From NCBI RefSeq assembly GCF_029689925.1, contig NZ_CP121445.1, positions 2,953,501-3,017,500 on the forward strand: a stretch of DNA of 64,000 nt. The letters run 5' to 3'. Under the pieces are notes generated by a model, which was given only the letters and a program-made list of their open reading frames with translations, was not told the DNA's origin and ran no database searches. The number at the start of each line of letters is the position of its first letter. Positions within the stretch are counted from its first letter, which is position 1. This DNA comes from Anaerocolumna sp. AGMB13025 (GTDB taxonomy: Bacteria > Bacillota > Clostridia > Lachnospirales > Lachnospiraceae). Positions 1 to 9,185 of the stretch are shown one piece after another. Both the position numbers and the translations under genes were made by a program.

Positions 1-59
1 CCGGTCAGACCAATTATGCCAACGAAAGCAAATAATAGTATAAAGCTAAATTTTTTCAT
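1..59 (-). CDS. potD: Start of polyamine-binding lipoprotein (PotD-like), cut by window edge
   Basis: Only the first ~20 codons are present. They read as a basic N-terminus (MKKF) followed by a hydrophobic run, which is the beginning of an export signal. The start is the ATG complementary to 57-59, with a GGAGGTT ribosome site at 63-69. The position directly after potA, potB and potC in the same direction is where Firmicutes carry potD, the extracellular spermidine/putrescine-binding lipoprotein. The identity is therefore inferred from position plus signal peptide; the ligand-binding domain lies outside the window. Confidence 0.6.
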   Translation of the reverse strand, partial: MKKFSFILLFAFVGIIGLT

Positions 60-242
60 AATAACCTCCATCTGTGTGCTTTAGCACACTATCAAAACAG
101 GATGTTGAAAAAACTGCTCTTGTTTTTTCAACCTAACTTCCATCGGCCGCATAGCAGCAAAAAATAATGGGCGAAAAGAGTATCGGTTTTTTACCGGTTG
201 TAAGACCCTAATCTTTAACATGAAGCTTTTGTAGAGATGGTT
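60..242 (-). other. potC-potD intergenic region with two hairpins
   Basis: This gap is unusually long for a pot operon. It holds a perfect 11-bp inverted repeat (GTTGAAAAAAC at 104-114, its complement at 122-132) and a 7-bp one (74-80 with 83-89) just ahead of the potD ribosome site. Neither is followed on the minus strand by a clear T-run, so they look more like mRNA-processing or stability hairpins that set PotD level than terminators. That role is inference. Confidence 0.4.
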
Positions 243-1049
243 TTACCTGTCATTTATTGCTTTCATCGCTTTAACAGGATTTTTTGATCTGTCATTTCTC
301 CGGTTAATTAATACCAAAAGAATCAGGACGGAGACAAATAAAAGAGTGGACAGGGCATACATCTCCGGTTTGATTCCTTTACGGACCTCCGAATAAATTT
401 TGGTGGATAAGGTATCAATGGATGCACCTTTTGTAAAATATGTGATTACAAAATCATCCAGTGACATGGTAAAGGCCAGTAAGAAACCGGATAATACACC
501 AGGAAAAATATCAGGAAATACTACTTTATAAAAGGCATAACTTCTGGAAGCTCCCAAATCAAGTGCTGCTTCATAGGTACTTAAGTTAAGCTGTTTTAAT
601 TTTGGCATGACACTTAAGATGACATAAGGTATATTAAAGGTAATATGTGCCATAAGGACACTGGAAAAACCCAGGGAATAATTTAAGGCAACAAACAAAA
701 GCATTAAGGAAATACCGGTTACAATATCTGCATTTAACATAGGAATATTGGTAATTCCCATTAAAACAGCTCTTGGAATCCGCTTCATATTGTTGATTGC
801 CAGAGAAGCTGCCGTACCGATGACAGTAGCAATCAATGCGGATAATATAGCAATCAAAAGAGTACTGTATAAAGCTCTCATAATGTCATCATCCTGGAAT
901 AACCGGCTGTACCAGTTAAAGGTAAAGCCGCCCCATTTGGAACGGGATTTCGATTTATTAAAGGATAATATAATCAGGATCAGGATAGGAGCGTAGAGAA
1001 ACAGTAAAATCAGGCCTAAATAAAATTTCGTCAATATCTTTTTTACCAT
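243..1049 (-). CDS. potC: Spermidine/putrescine ABC transporter permease PotC
   Basis: Second inner-membrane permease of the PotABCD polyamine importer. The 268-residue protein has a hydrophobic N-terminal segment (about residues 9-28), further membrane spans, and the binding-protein-dependent permease EAA loop near residues 160-180 (EAALDLGASRSYAFYKVVFP), which contacts the PotA ATPase. Length is normal for the family (about 260-270). It overlaps the end of potB by 7 bp, which implies translational coupling. The closest alternative would be another permease of the Pot/Fut family (for example thiamine or iron), but the linked PuuR-type cupin regulator favours polyamines. Confidence 0.88.
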   Translation of the reverse strand: MVKKILTKFYLGLILLFLYAPILILIILSFNKSKSRSKWGGFTFNWYSRLFQDDDIMRALYSTLLIAILSALIATVIGTAASLAINNMKRIPRAVLMGITNIPMLNADIVTGISLMLLFVALNYSLGFSSVLMAHITFNIPYVILSVMPKLKQLNLSTYEAALDLGASRSYAFYKVVFPDIFPGVLSGFLLAFTMSLDDFVITYFTKGASIDTLSTKIYSEVRKGIKPEMYALSTLLFVSVLILLVLINRRNDRSKNPVKAMKAINDR

Positions 1050-1861
1050 ACACTTTTGCCCTCCTCTTCCTTATCATATTTTGCCAGCACCGCCATGCTG
1101 ATTAATATAAATACCATTAATACCAAGGATAAACCGGAGCCAGCATTCCAATTATTAATTGTTTTAAATTGCTGTTCTATTACATTGCCGATTAAAACAA
1201 CCTTGCTGCCACCTAATATTTCCGAGATAACGAAGGTGGTAAGGGAAGGAACAAAGACCATGGTAATCCCGCTTATTACGCCGGGAAGGCTTAAGGGGAG
1301 AATAATCTTTGTAAAGGTCTGTACTCCGTTAGCGCCTAAATCCCTGGCAGCATTGGTTATATCATCACTGATTTTTATTAATACATTGTATATAGGCAAA
1401 ATCATAAAGGGCAGAAAATTATAAACCATACCAAATATGATAGCAGATGGTGTATTTATAATATTTATATTAGGAAGATGCAGTATATTCAGGAGTGTGT
1501 TAATAATACCTGTTTTCTCCAATATATTCTGCCAGGCCAAAGTCCTTAATAAAAAGTTCATCCACATGGGAAGAATGAATATCATTACAATAAAGGAGTT
1601 GTTCTTTAATTTCATATTGTGCAGGATAAGAGCCACCGGATAGGCGAGTACCAGGCATAATACGGTACTGATTATGGATAACCGTAAGGAAAGCCAGAGG
1701 GCTTTTCTGTTAATCGGGTCTGAAATCAGAGTCAGATTACGAAAGGTAAAGCCGCCGTCCTGTGAAGTAAAACCATAATAAATAATCATTAGAAGCGGTA
1801 TAATGATAAAGGCAGCCATCCATAGTATAAAGGGAAAGGAAAGCCATTTTTTACTGTTCAT
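1043..1861 (-). CDS. potB: Spermidine/putrescine ABC transporter permease PotB
   Basis: First membrane permease of the polyamine importer, 272 residues with about six hydrophobic spans; the first is at residues 9-28. The EAA-type coupling loop appears near residues 190-210 ([20 protein letters not shown]), followed by the [11 protein letters not shown] motif. It starts inside the 3' end of potA (11-bp overlap) and its end overlaps potC, so the three are read from one message. PotB and PotC form the membrane channel and PotA supplies ATP hydrolysis. Confidence 0.88.
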   Translation of the reverse strand: MNSKKWLSFPFILWMAAFIIIPLLMIIYYGFTSQDGGFTFRNLTLISDPINRKALWLSLRLSIISTVLCLVLAYPVALILHNMKLKNNSFIVMIFILPMWMNFLLRTLAWQNILEKTGIINTLLNILHLPNINIINTPSAIIFGMVYNFLPFMILPIYNVLIKISDDITNAARDLGANGVQTFTKIILPLSLPGVISGITMVFVPSLTTFVISEILGGSKVVLIGNVIEQQFKTINNWNAGSGLSLVLMVFILISMAVLAKYDKEEEGKSVW

Positions 1862-2930
1862 CCAGAATCACCGCCTCTTCATCTTCCGATTCCGGTTTGT
1901 TCATAATCTGAATATCAAAAGGATTCACAGAGATTCCGACTTCACTTCCTACCGGGAAAAGATCTGTGCTGTGAACAAGCCATTCATGACCTCCGGCCAT
2001 GACATCCATTTCATAGTGGACACCTTTAAAAATTAAGGAAGTAACCCGTCCGGTCATTAATCCTTCTGACGGTTTTACCAGATCGATGTCTTCCGGACGT
2101 ATAACCACGTCTACGGGCTGATTCTTTCCAAAGCCGATATCGACACAGGGAAAATTAGTGCCAAGGATATTAACCAATTTGTCTTCAAGCATAGTAGCAT
2201 GGAGAATATTGCTTTCGCCGATAAAGTCAGCTACAAAGGCATTCTTTGGTTCATTATAAATCATCTCCGGGGTACCCACCTGCTGAATGTAACCCTGGTT
2301 CATAACGACAATGGTATCGGACATGGTTAAGGCCTCTTCCTGATCATGGGTTACATAGATAAAGGTAATACCCAGTTCATTCTTAAGACGTATTAATTCA
2401 TACTGCATATCCTGGCGGAGCTTTAAATCAAGAGCACCTAAAGGTTCGTCCAAAAGCAGCACCTTCGGTTCGTTAACGATGGCTCTTGCAATGGCAATAC
2501 GCTGCTGCTGGCCGCCGCTTAAGGAATCGGGAGTACGGTTTTCAAAACCCTCTAGATTAACCAGTTTCAGTGCATACTTAATTTTATCATCTATGTAGGC
2601 TTTGCTTTTTTTCTTTATTTTTAACCCAAAGGCTATATTCTCGGCAATGGTCATATGGGTAAATAGGGCATACTTTTGGAATACAGTATTTAATTGTCTT
2701 TCATTGGGAGGCAGCTTGGAGATATCTTTACCGTCAAATATTACTTTACCCGAATCCGGATTTTCAAAACCGCCGATAATTCGAAGGGTAGTAGTTTTAC
2801 CACAGCCGCTAGGACCTAACAAGGTTAAGAATTCGTTCTCTCTTATATAGAGATTTAAGGAATCCAGTACTGTATTGTTATCATAAGATTTTGTAATATC
2901 AATTAAATTAATCAGTTTGTTGCCAGCCAT
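1851..2930 (-). CDS. potA: Spermidine/putrescine ABC transporter ATPase PotA
   Basis: ATP-binding subunit of the polyamine importer, about 359 residues. Seen: Walker [11 protein letters not shown]-loop, signature LSGGQQQR, Walker [13 protein letters not shown], the switch His (VTHDQEEA), and a C-terminal TOBE-type domain (about residues 270-340). The start chosen is the ATG complementary to 2928-2930, preceded by AAGGAGGATA. The frame stays open to 3101, but that would run into the upstream regulator and has no ribosome site. Only 40 bp separate it from the regulator, so regulator and transporter form one operon. Confidence 0.92.
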   Translation of the reverse strand: MAGNKLINLIDITKSYDNNTVLDSLNLYIRENEFLTLLGPSGCGKTTTLRIIGGFENPDSGKVIFDGKDISKLPPNERQLNTVFQKYALFTHMTIAENIAFGLKIKKKSKAYIDDKIKYALKLVNLEGFENRTPDSLSGGQQQRIAIARAIVNEPKVLLLDEPLGALDLKLRQDMQYELIRLKNELGITFIYVTHDQEEALTMSDTIVVMNQGYIQQVGTPEMIYNEPKNAFVADFIGESNILHATMLEDKLVNILGTNFPCVDIGFGKNQPVDVVIRPEDIDLVKPSEGLMTGRVTSLIFKGVHYEMDVMAGGHEWLVHSTDLFPVGSEVGISVNPFDIQIMNKPESEDEEAVILDEQ

Positions 2931-2970
2931 GTTATATCCTCCTTGGTATTCATAATATAGGAATGACTTT

Positions 2971-3510
2971 CTAGAAATTAGGTGGGGTGGAAATCCATAA
3001 CAGGCTAGCACCTTGCTTTCCGGATGCGGTAATAAAGTGCTTTTTACCGGCTTTATAATAAAAAGATTCACCTTTTTTGGCTTTGAAAGTTTTGTTTCCA
3101 ATATGTAACGTTATGCTTCCGTTTAATACATATCCGAATTCTTCACCTTCATGAGGGTTATCCGGATAAGTGGAACCGCCCGGGTCAAGGGTTAGAAGAA
3201 TTGGTTCCAGCATATTCTTCTGGGCATTGGGAATGATCCATTTTATTTCATTTTTTAGTTCACTGTCATACTTTTGAAAATAATCTGACTTTTTAAAAAC
3301 TACCTGTTCTGCGGTAGGGTCGGAAAAGAATTCCTCCAGATCTGTCCCAAGGCATTGTAGTATATCTACCAGGGTAGCAATGGAAGGGGAAGTTAAGTCT
3401 CTTTCCAGCTGGGATATAAATCCTTTGGACAATTCAGCTCGGTCAGCCAGTTCTTCCTGGGTCAGGCTTTTTAAAACCCGCAGTTCCTTAATCTTTTCTC
3501 CAATCTTCAC
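2971..3510 (-). CDS. XRE-family regulator with cupin domain (PuuR-like), heads the pot operon
   Basis: A 179-residue regulator. Residues 1-60 are a lambda-repressor-type helix-turn-helix ([21 protein letters not shown]) and residues 100-179 are a cupin barrel ([14 protein letters not shown], then [12 protein letters not shown]) that would bind the small ligand. Translation begins at GTG with GGAGG just upstream. As first gene of XRE-potABCD it most likely represses the operon when polyamine is plentiful, as known for PuuR-type regulators. A perfect palindrome sits between its promoter and its start, fitting autoregulation. Polyamine as effector is inferred from linkage. Confidence 0.85.
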   Translation of the reverse strand: MKIGEKIKELRVLKSLTQEELADRAELSKGFISQLERDLTSPSIATLVDILQCLGTDLEEFFSDPTAEQVVFKKSDYFQKYDSELKNEIKWIIPNAQKNMLEPILLTLDPGGSTYPDNPHEGEEFGYVLNGSITLHIGNKTFKAKKGESFYYKAGKKHFITASGKQGASLLWISTPPNF

Positions 3511-3541
3511 AACCTGCCTCCTTAATAGAAATAAACTTTTA

Positions 3542-3600
3542 GTTTAGTCTTGCTAAACAAATGCCATAATTTATTATACACGTAATCTTTCCTATGTCAA
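3542..3600 (-). promoter_or_regulatory. Promoter and operator of the XRE-potABCD operon
   Basis: On the minus strand there is TTGACA (complement of 3595-3600), a 16-bp spacer and TATAAT (complement of 3573-3578): perfect sigma-A hexamers. Just downstream, 3542-3558 is a perfect GTTTAG-5-CTAAAC palindrome, well placed for a repressor. The regulator encoded immediately downstream is the obvious candidate to bind it. Confidence 0.7.
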
Positions 3601-3707
3601 TATAATGTTTTGTAAATTTAACGAATAATTCTGAATAAATACAAAAAAATATAAAACCCGCTGCAAAAGCCGTTTAATACCCGGAGAAAACCTGTAAAAT
3701 CAAGCAA

Positions 3708-3757
3708 AAAGAAACGTAGAACCGAAAGGGATCCTTCACCTTTGATTCTACGTTCTT
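3708..3757 (-). terminator. Intrinsic terminator downstream of aroC
   Basis: A long imperfect stem (AAAGAACGTAGAATC-type arm against GTTCTACGTTTCTTT on the minus strand) is followed by T-rich sequence (complement of 3701-3710). It lies 44 bp beyond the aroC stop and ahead of the pot-operon promoter, so it separates the two units. Confidence 0.7.
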
Positions 3758-3800
3758 TGTATATAAAGTGTATTATTATAAAAAATCTGGAAAAAGAAAT

Positions 3801-4916
3801 TTAGTTGTTCTTCTGGGGCGTAAAGTATTTCACTATAGCATCCATTTTAGAGGTCATGCTCATAAAAAGCATATCCACTAAGGTTACCGCAGTCATGGCT
3901 TCTACGACAACAACTGCCCGGGGTACTATGATTGGGTCATGGCGTCCCCTGATATTAACTTTAATATTTTCACCGGTTTTGTTAATGGTATCCTGAGTCT
4001 GTGCTATAGAGGGAGTAGGCTTTACACAAGCTCTGAATATGATTTCTGCACCGTCGCTGATACCGCCAAGAATACCGCCGGCATGGTTTGTCATTGTACT
4101 GATATTTCCTGCTTTATCATATTGGAATTTATCATTATTCTGTATTCCGGTCATACCCGCAGCCAGGAAACCAGAACCGAATTCGATGCCTTTTACTGCG
4201 CCGATAGACATAACTGCTTTCGCTAAATTAGCATCCAGTTTATCAAAGACCGGTTCTCCGATGCCAGCAGGCATACCACTTACGATACATTCTATAATTC
4301 CGCCTACGGAATCTAGTTCCTTCATCGTAGTGTCCAAAAGAACCTGAGCCTTTTCAGAGGCGGCTAAATCCGGCATGGCAAGGGGGCTTAATAAAATGTT
4401 CTCTTTGCTGCAGTTTTTATAATCAATGGAGATATCACTTATGGTTTTTGTATAAGCGCAAACCTGTATTCCAAGTTGGTTTAATATTGCCATGGCTACT
4501 GCACCGGCTGCAACCCTTCCTATGGTTTCTCTGCCGGAGGAACGACCACCGCCACGGTAATCCCTGAAACCATATTTCGTGTCATAAGTATAATCGGCAT
4601 GTCCCGGACGATAATAGTTAGCAATATCTGAGTAATCCGCCGAATGCTGACTGGTATTCATTACAATCATGGATATTGGAGTCCCGGTGGTTTTCTGTTC
4701 AAAAATTCCGGACAGGAACTCAACTTTATCGCTCTCATTTCTGGGAGTCGCATATTTGGTCTGTCCGGGTCTTCGACGGTTTAAGTAAGTCTGTACCATT
4801 TCTTCCGTAAGGGTTAAACCGGCCGGACAGCCATCAATCACCACCCCGATGCCTTTGCCGTGGGATTCTCCCCAAGTAGCTATTTTAAACATAGTTCCGT
4901 ATGTAGAACCTGACAT
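3801..4916 (-). CDS. aroC: Chorismate synthase
   Basis: Last step of the shikimate pathway: 5-enolpyruvylshikimate-3-phosphate to chorismate, needing reduced FMN. The 371-residue protein shows the family signatures GESHG near residue 16, RRPGQ, RPGHADYTYDTKYG and the FMN/phosphate-binding RGGGRSSGRETIGRVAAGA. The start is the ATG complementary to 4914-4916, eight bases after GAGG; an upstream in-frame GTG at 4925 would overlap that ribosome site and is less likely. It stands alone as a one-gene unit ended by the terminator at 3708-3757. Confidence 0.95.
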   Translation of the reverse strand: MSGSTYGTMFKIATWGESHGKGIGVVIDGCPAGLTLTEEMVQTYLNRRRPGQTKYATPRNESDKVEFLSGIFEQKTTGTPISMIVMNTSQHSADYSDIANYYRPGHADYTYDTKYGFRDYRGGGRSSGRETIGRVAAGAVAMAILNQLGIQVCAYTKTISDISIDYKNCSKENILLSPLAMPDLAASEKAQVLLDTTMKELDSVGGIIECIVSGMPAGIGEPVFDKLDANLAKAVMSIGAVKGIEFGSGFLAAGMTGIQNNDKFQYDKAGNISTMTNHAGGILGGISDGAEIIFRACVKPTPSIAQTQDTINKTGENIKVNIRGRHDPIIVPRAVVVVEAMTAVTLVDMLFMSMTSKMDAIVKYFTPQKNN

Positions 4917-5113
4917 TAGAGTCACCTCGTTTTCTTTTTACGTGTATTTAGACATAGTATATAAGAAAAGATTCGGGTTATCAATATCAATTATGTACAT
5001 TTCAACAAATTATTCATATATTGTAAGGATTGGTAAATTAATTTTAGGCTCTTCCTGAACTAAAATGTTATTTTTAACAGTTTACAATCGATTTAAAATA
5101 CAAGGAGGTTACT

Positions 5114-5338
5114 ATGCCAAATTATTATGACTATAATAGGAGTAATGAATATCCAATACAAAAAAACTCACAAAGTGACAGATATTACGCAGCAGGTGAA
5201 GCAAGAAGAGACCGGAGTGGGAAAGTATCAGATGATTTAATTATAGATGATAATTCCGTGTATGAAATTGACCCGGATTGCTATGAGAAAGTAAAGCAAA
5301 TGAGGCTTAATCAAAGGCAGGATTGGAATAGGAAATAG
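5114..5338 (+). CDS. Small hydrophilic protein of unknown function
   Basis: A 74-residue product rich in Tyr, Asn, Arg and Asp, with no membrane segment or cysteine except one near residue 56. It has a strong ribosome site (AAGGAGGTTACT) and its own terminator 30 bp beyond the stop, which supports it as a real gene. No family was recognised. The Tyr/Asn-rich N-terminus resembles small spore or coat peptides of clostridia, but this is only a suggestion. Confidence 0.6.
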   Translation: MPNYYDYNRSNEYPIQKNSQSDRYYAAGEARRDRSGKVSDDLIIDDNSVYEIDPDCYEKVKQMRLNQRQDWNRK

Positions 5339-5368
5339 AAGATATTAATATATGATTCATAAACAGAA

Positions 5369-5396
5369 AAAAAGCTGCATCAGCAGCTTTTTTTCT
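5369..5396. terminator. Bidirectional intrinsic terminator
   Basis: Perfect stem AAAAAGCTGC (5369-5378), loop ATCA, GCAGCTTTTT (5383-5392), with A and T tracts on the two sides. It can end both the small gene at 5114-5338 and the convergent Cys-rich gene at 5434-5649. Confidence 0.85.
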
Positions 5397-5433
5397 TAAG
5401 CTTTTAGTACCGAAGTGACGCAAAGAATAATAA

Positions 5434-5649
5434 TTAGCAGAAGCTATTACCTCCGCATAAGCAAAGGATTAAGATGATCCAGATAATAGAACCACAGCCA
5501 TCATTACATCCATTACCGAAACCGCCTCCGAATAAACCATTATTACCATTGCAACAGCACAGTAAAAGGATTATAAGGATCCAAGAGCCGCCGAACCCTC
5601 CGTTACAACCGTTACCAACACCGCAATTTGTTGCTGCTAAATCACTCAT
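5434..5649 (-). CDS. Gly/Cys-rich hydrophobic small protein (HCB/chorion-like)
   Basis: 71 residues built from two similar halves, each a GNGCNxGxG stretch followed by a hydrophobic run (SWILIILLLCCCNGN and SIIWIILILCLCGGN). This composition matches the small clostridial proteins usually labelled chorion class high-cysteine HCB protein 13, often tied to sporulation; their function is unknown. It has a GGAGG ribosome site. Upstream on the minus strand is CATATGATA (complement of 5679-5687), which fits a mother-cell sigma -10 (CATAnnnTA), although no -35 was convincing. Confidence 0.7.
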   Translation of the reverse strand: MSDLAATNCGVGNGCNGGFGGSWILIILLLCCCNGNNGLFGGGFGNGCNDGCGSIIWIILILCLCGGNSFC

Positions 5650-6005
5650 GTAAGAGCCTCCTATTTGTTATTACACTGTATCATATGAATTCATGCTTGC
5701 CTCATTTCCTATAATTCTTAAAAAAACATACTGTTTTTATCGCAATTAACGACATAAAAGACTATGACAGGAAAAAAAAGGACAGGTTTTGCTTGTATAA
5801 TAAACAAAGATTCTCTGCATACATTTGAAGGGAGAATAATATAGTTATTAATGTGTTGATAATTATAGGTTATTTTGTTAAATAATTATTTAATTAAAGT
5901 AAATATAATGAATAATGAAAATAAACAGTAAAAAAGTGTTTTCGTGTTGTAATTATAGGCGGAATAAAGTATAATATTTGTTATATTTAGAAAAGGAGGA
6001 AATCT
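5650..6005. other. Divergent AT-rich intergenic region
   Basis: Promoter region for the Cys-rich gene (minus) and the 2-oxoacid oxidoreductase (plus). It is very AT-rich. A TTGTTAAATAATTATTTAA stretch around 5874-5892 has one good half-site of the Rex consensus (TTGTTAAnnnnTTAACAA) but a poor second half. No RNA gene or conserved leader was seen. Confidence 0.35.
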
Positions 6006-7676
6006 ATGTACAATATTTTAATTGGAGGAGCTGCCGGACAAGGAATTGATACGACAGTGGCTATTTTGGAAAAAGCATTAAAGAAATCAGGTTATTATGT
6101 ATTTACAGTAAGAGATTTTATGTCCCGGGTACGCGGCGGTCATAATTTTTCGATGCTCCGGTTTGGAGCGGAAGAGATTACTTCGCATAATGATAAATTA
6201 GACGGTATGATTGCCTTGAATGATGAAACCGTTTCTTTACATAAAGATAAACTGAAAGCAAAGGGGTTTATACTATGTGACAGCAGTTTAAATGCCGAAG
6301 GAACACAGGTGATTAAGCTGGATATGGATCAGATGGCAAAAGACCTGGGTAACATCCGTGTATCCGGCAGTATTGCAGTTGGTGCCGTACTGAAACTATT
6401 CGGAGAATCTTTGGAACATATCAGTGATATCATGAAAACTTCTGTGAAAGAACAATATCTGGAAGTGAATTTAAAAGCCCTGCAAACAGGATATGACAGT
6501 GTTACTGCAAAGTTTACCCATATTGACGGTAACTTTAAGGACTGGATGCTCCTATCCGGAAGCAAAGCCTTGGCTATGGGAGCAATCGCAGCTGGTCTTA
6601 ATTTTTATTCTGCCTATCCGATGTCGCCCTCAACCGCTGTAATGGAATTTCTGGCTTCAAAAAGTAACGAAACCGGTATTGTTGTGGAGCAGGCGGAAGA
6701 TGAGATAGCAGCCATTAACATGGCGCTTGGTGCATCCTATGCCGGAGCAAGAGCTATGACTGGTACCTCCGGCGGCGGGTTCTGTCTTAAAGTGGAAGCT
6801 CTTGGATTTTCAGGAATTGCAGAGATACCCTTAGTTGCAGTGGACGTACAGCGTCCCGGACCTGCAACGGGTCTGCCAACAAGAACAGAACAGAGTGATT
6901 TAAAGTTTGTCATATCAGCCGCACAGGGAGAGTTTCCAAGAATGGTAATTGCCTTAAGAAATCATAAAGATGCTTTTTACCAGACCATCCGGGCATTTCA
7001 CCTGGCAGAAAAATATCAGATACCGGTTATCCTTCTAAGCGACCAATTCTTAGGTGACTCAACGGCAACGGTTGAACCCTTTGATCTAAGCGGTATAGAG
7101 GTTGCCGTACCGGCTGATGCGAAAGAAATCAAGGGAGAATATCTTAGATACCTTATAACGGAGGATGGAATTTCTCCCCGTCTGATCCCTGGCAAATCCA
7201 AACATTTTGTTTCGGCAGACAGTGATGAACACGATGAATATGGTTTTATAACCGAATCGGCCAGTGTACGCAAGGATATGATGGATAAGCGTATGAGAAA
7301 ACTTAAGAAATTAGAAGAAGAGCTGTTAGAACCGGAATTCTTAGGAGCAAAAGGCTGTACGGATTTACTGCTTGGCTGGGGTTCTACCTATGGTCCGCTG
7401 GCAGAAGCAGTTAAGCTATTAAATGAAAAAGAGCCTGGAAAATACGGTGCCTTAATATTTGGCGACATTTATCCTCTGCCGGTTAAAAAACTAACAGAAT
7501 TTAGTGCTATTGCAAATAATATTATCAATGTTGAGCAGAACGCAACAGGACAATTAGCCGAGTTGATACGGGAAAAAACAGGAATTGCCTGCACTTCCCA
7601 TATATTAAAATACGATGGCAGGGAGATTTCTGGAGAAGAGATTGCTCTTGAAATATGGAAAGGAGGTCTGATTTAA
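6006..7676 (+). CDS. 2-oxoacid:acceptor oxidoreductase, fused gamma-alpha subunit
   Basis: A 556-residue large subunit of a ferredoxin-dependent 2-oxoacid oxidoreductase. Residues 1-180 are the gamma (POR) domain, beginning with the GGAAGQGIDT loop and SRVRGGHNFS. Residues about 190-430 are the pyrimidine-binding alpha domain (YPMSPSTAVMEFLA, EQAEDEIAAINMALGASYAGARAMTGTSGGGF), and the rest is the domain II transketolase-like part. The beta subunit follows after one base. This KorA-type layout converts 2-oxoglutarate or another 2-oxoacid plus CoA to acyl-CoA, CO2 and reduced ferredoxin. The substrate cannot be read from sequence alone; branched or aryl 2-oxoacids are alternatives. Confidence 0.85.
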   Translation: MYNILIGGAAGQGIDTTVAILEKALKKSGYYVFTVRDFMSRVRGGHNFSMLRFGAEEITSHNDKLDGMIALNDETVSLHKDKLKAKGFILCDSSLNAEGTQVIKLDMDQMAKDLGNIRVSGSIAVGAVLKLFGESLEHISDIMKTSVKEQYLEVNLKALQTGYDSVTAKFTHIDGNFKDWMLLSGSKALAMGAIAAGLNFYSAYPMSPSTAVMEFLASKSNETGIVVEQAEDEIAAINMALGASYAGARAMTGTSGGGFCLKVEALGFSGIAEIPLVAVDVQRPGPATGLPTRTEQSDLKFVISAAQGEFPRMVIALRNHKDAFYQTIRAFHLAEKYQIPVILLSDQFLGDSTATVEPFDLSGIEVAVPADAKEIKGEYLRYLITEDGISPRLIPGKSKHFVSADSDEHDEYGFITESASVRKDMMDKRMRKLKKLEEELLEPEFLGAKGCTDLLLGWGSTYGPLAEAVKLLNEKEPGKYGALIFGDIYPLPVKKLTEFSAIANNIINVEQNATGQLAELIREKTGIACTSHILKYDGREISGEEIALEIWKGGLI

Positions 7677-7677
7677 T

Positions 7678-8523
7678 ATGGATACATTCAGTACATATGA
7701 AACAGCCTGGTGCCCGGGCTGCGGTAATTTTAACATATTAAGATGTTTAAAGACAGCTTTGGAGGAACTTGGTAAAGACCCCTATGAAGTACTTATGGTA
7801 GGCGGTATCGGGCAGGCCGCTAAAACTCCCCAGTATATCAGTGCTAACCGCTTTTGCGGACTGCATGGCAGGTCCCTGCCGGCGGCCGCAGCGGCAAAAA
7901 TTGCCAATGAAAAGCTTACGGTTATCGTGGATACCGGAGACGGTGATTCCTATGGTGAAGGCGGCAATCATTTTATACATAATATCAGAAGGAATGTAGA
8001 TATTACACATTTTGTCCATGACAATCAAATATACGGACTGACAAAAGGTCAGGCGTCCCCGACTTCAGCAGAAGGGCATATCACCGATGTACAGATTAAT
8101 GGGAACAGCAACACCCCTTTTAATCCGATTCTGATGGCAATTTCAGCCGGTGCAGGATTTGTTGCAAGAGCCTTCAGCGGGGATACACAACATCTGGTTT
8201 CAATCATGAAGGAGGCAATCAGTTACAAGGGATATGCATTTGTAGATATCCTGCAGCCTTGTATTAGTTTTAATAAGATTAATACCTTCGGGTATTATAA
8301 GAGCCGGGTTTACCATATTGAAGATGACTATAATCCAGCGGATAAATTAGAAGCCTTTAAAAAGTCCCTGGAATTCGGTGATAAAATTCCGCTAGGAGTT
8401 ATATATAGGGAAGAAAAGGCGGATTTTGACGAGCGAAACCAGGTTCTGAAATCAGGTTTACCACTGGTTGACCGACAGACTTCCAAAGAGGTGGTTCAAA
8501 AATTAATACAGGAATTTGTATAA
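7678..8523 (+). CDS. 2-oxoacid:acceptor oxidoreductase, beta (thiamine-diphosphate) subunit
   Basis: 281-residue catalytic beta subunit. It contains WCPGCGN near residues 12-18 (iron-sulfur ligands), the thiamine-diphosphate GDGDSYGEGGNH motif with downstream N (FVHDNQIYGLTKGQ), and ASPTS. It follows the alpha subunit with a 1-bp gap, so the two are translated together and form the heterodimer. No separate delta-ferredoxin gene follows, as in the two-subunit KorAB type. It ends about 90 bp before rubrerythrin. Confidence 0.87.
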   Translation: MDTFSTYETAWCPGCGNFNILRCLKTALEELGKDPYEVLMVGGIGQAAKTPQYISANRFCGLHGRSLPAAAAAKIANEKLTVIVDTGDGDSYGEGGNHFIHNIRRNVDITHFVHDNQIYGLTKGQASPTSAEGHITDVQINGNSNTPFNPILMAISAGAGFVARAFSGDTQHLVSIMKEAISYKGYAFVDILQPCISFNKINTFGYYKSRVYHIEDDYNPADKLEAFKKSLEFGDKIPLGVIYREEKADFDERNQVLKSGLPLVDRQTSKEVVQKLIQEFV

Positions 8524-8613
8524 TTGGTTGTATAGAACTCATACTAATAATCAGAATTATATAATTATAATTATGTTTTTATTGACATAAATATTATTTT
8601 TAGGAGGAATATT

Positions 8614-9168
8614 ATGGCAGTTAAAAATGCAATGACCAGTGATTTTCTACATTCCGCATACGGCGGTGAAAGTATGGCCCACATGAGGTATTTGACCTGG
8701 GGAGCAGCAGCAGAAAAAGAAGGTTTTCCCAATATTGCTAAATTATTTGAAGCAATATCCTTTGCAGAAAGGGTCCACGCCAATAACCATTATAAAGAAA
8801 TAGGCGGGACCACTGCAGATGCAACTGTTGTAGCCGGAGCAGTATTTGGTACCGGTAAGACCGTTGATAATTTGCAGGGAGCAATTAACGGAGAGCTTCA
8901 TGAAGTGGAACAGATGTATCCAGTTTATCTAAATGCCGCAGAATTTCAGGAGGAAAAAGGGGCACAGCGTTCTTTCCACTTTGCCTTAGAAGCAGAGAAG
9001 ATTCATGCGGATTTATTCAGTCAGGCACAAAACGCAGCAAAAGAGGGAAAAGATATGGAGTTTAACAGTGTATATATCTGTCCGGTCTGCGGGCATACGG
9101 TTCTTGACGGTGCGCCGGATAACTGTCCGGTCTGTGGTGCAAAGAAAGAGATGTATAAGAAATTTTAG
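8614..9168 (+). CDS. rbr: Rubrerythrin
   Basis: Cytoplasmic non-haem iron peroxidase that removes hydrogen peroxide in anaerobes. The 184-residue protein has the ferritin-like diiron domain (ExxH pairs in GGESMAHMRY, FAERVHANNH, GELHEVEQM, LEAEKIHADLF) at residues 1-140 and a C-terminal rubredoxin-type iron site (CPVCG and CPVCGA) at residues 149-180. A TAGGAGG ribosome site precedes the ATG. The gene is closed by the very long hairpin at 9186-9391, whose T-run can act as terminator. Confidence 0.95.
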   Translation: MAVKNAMTSDFLHSAYGGESMAHMRYLTWGAAAEKEGFPNIAKLFEAISFAERVHANNHYKEIGGTTADATVVAGAVFGTGKTVDNLQGAINGELHEVEQMYPVYLNAAEFQEEKGAQRSFHFALEAEKIHADLFSQAQNAAKEGKDMEFNSVYICPVCGHTVLDGAPDNCPVCGAKKEMYKKF

Positions 9169-9185
9169 TTGGAATGATAAAGAAG

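Noticed and set aside
2931..3101. 57-codon N-terminal extension of PotA
   Set aside because: The frame is open, but it overlaps the regulator gene by 131 bp, has no ribosome site, and the shorter start has AAGGAGGATA.
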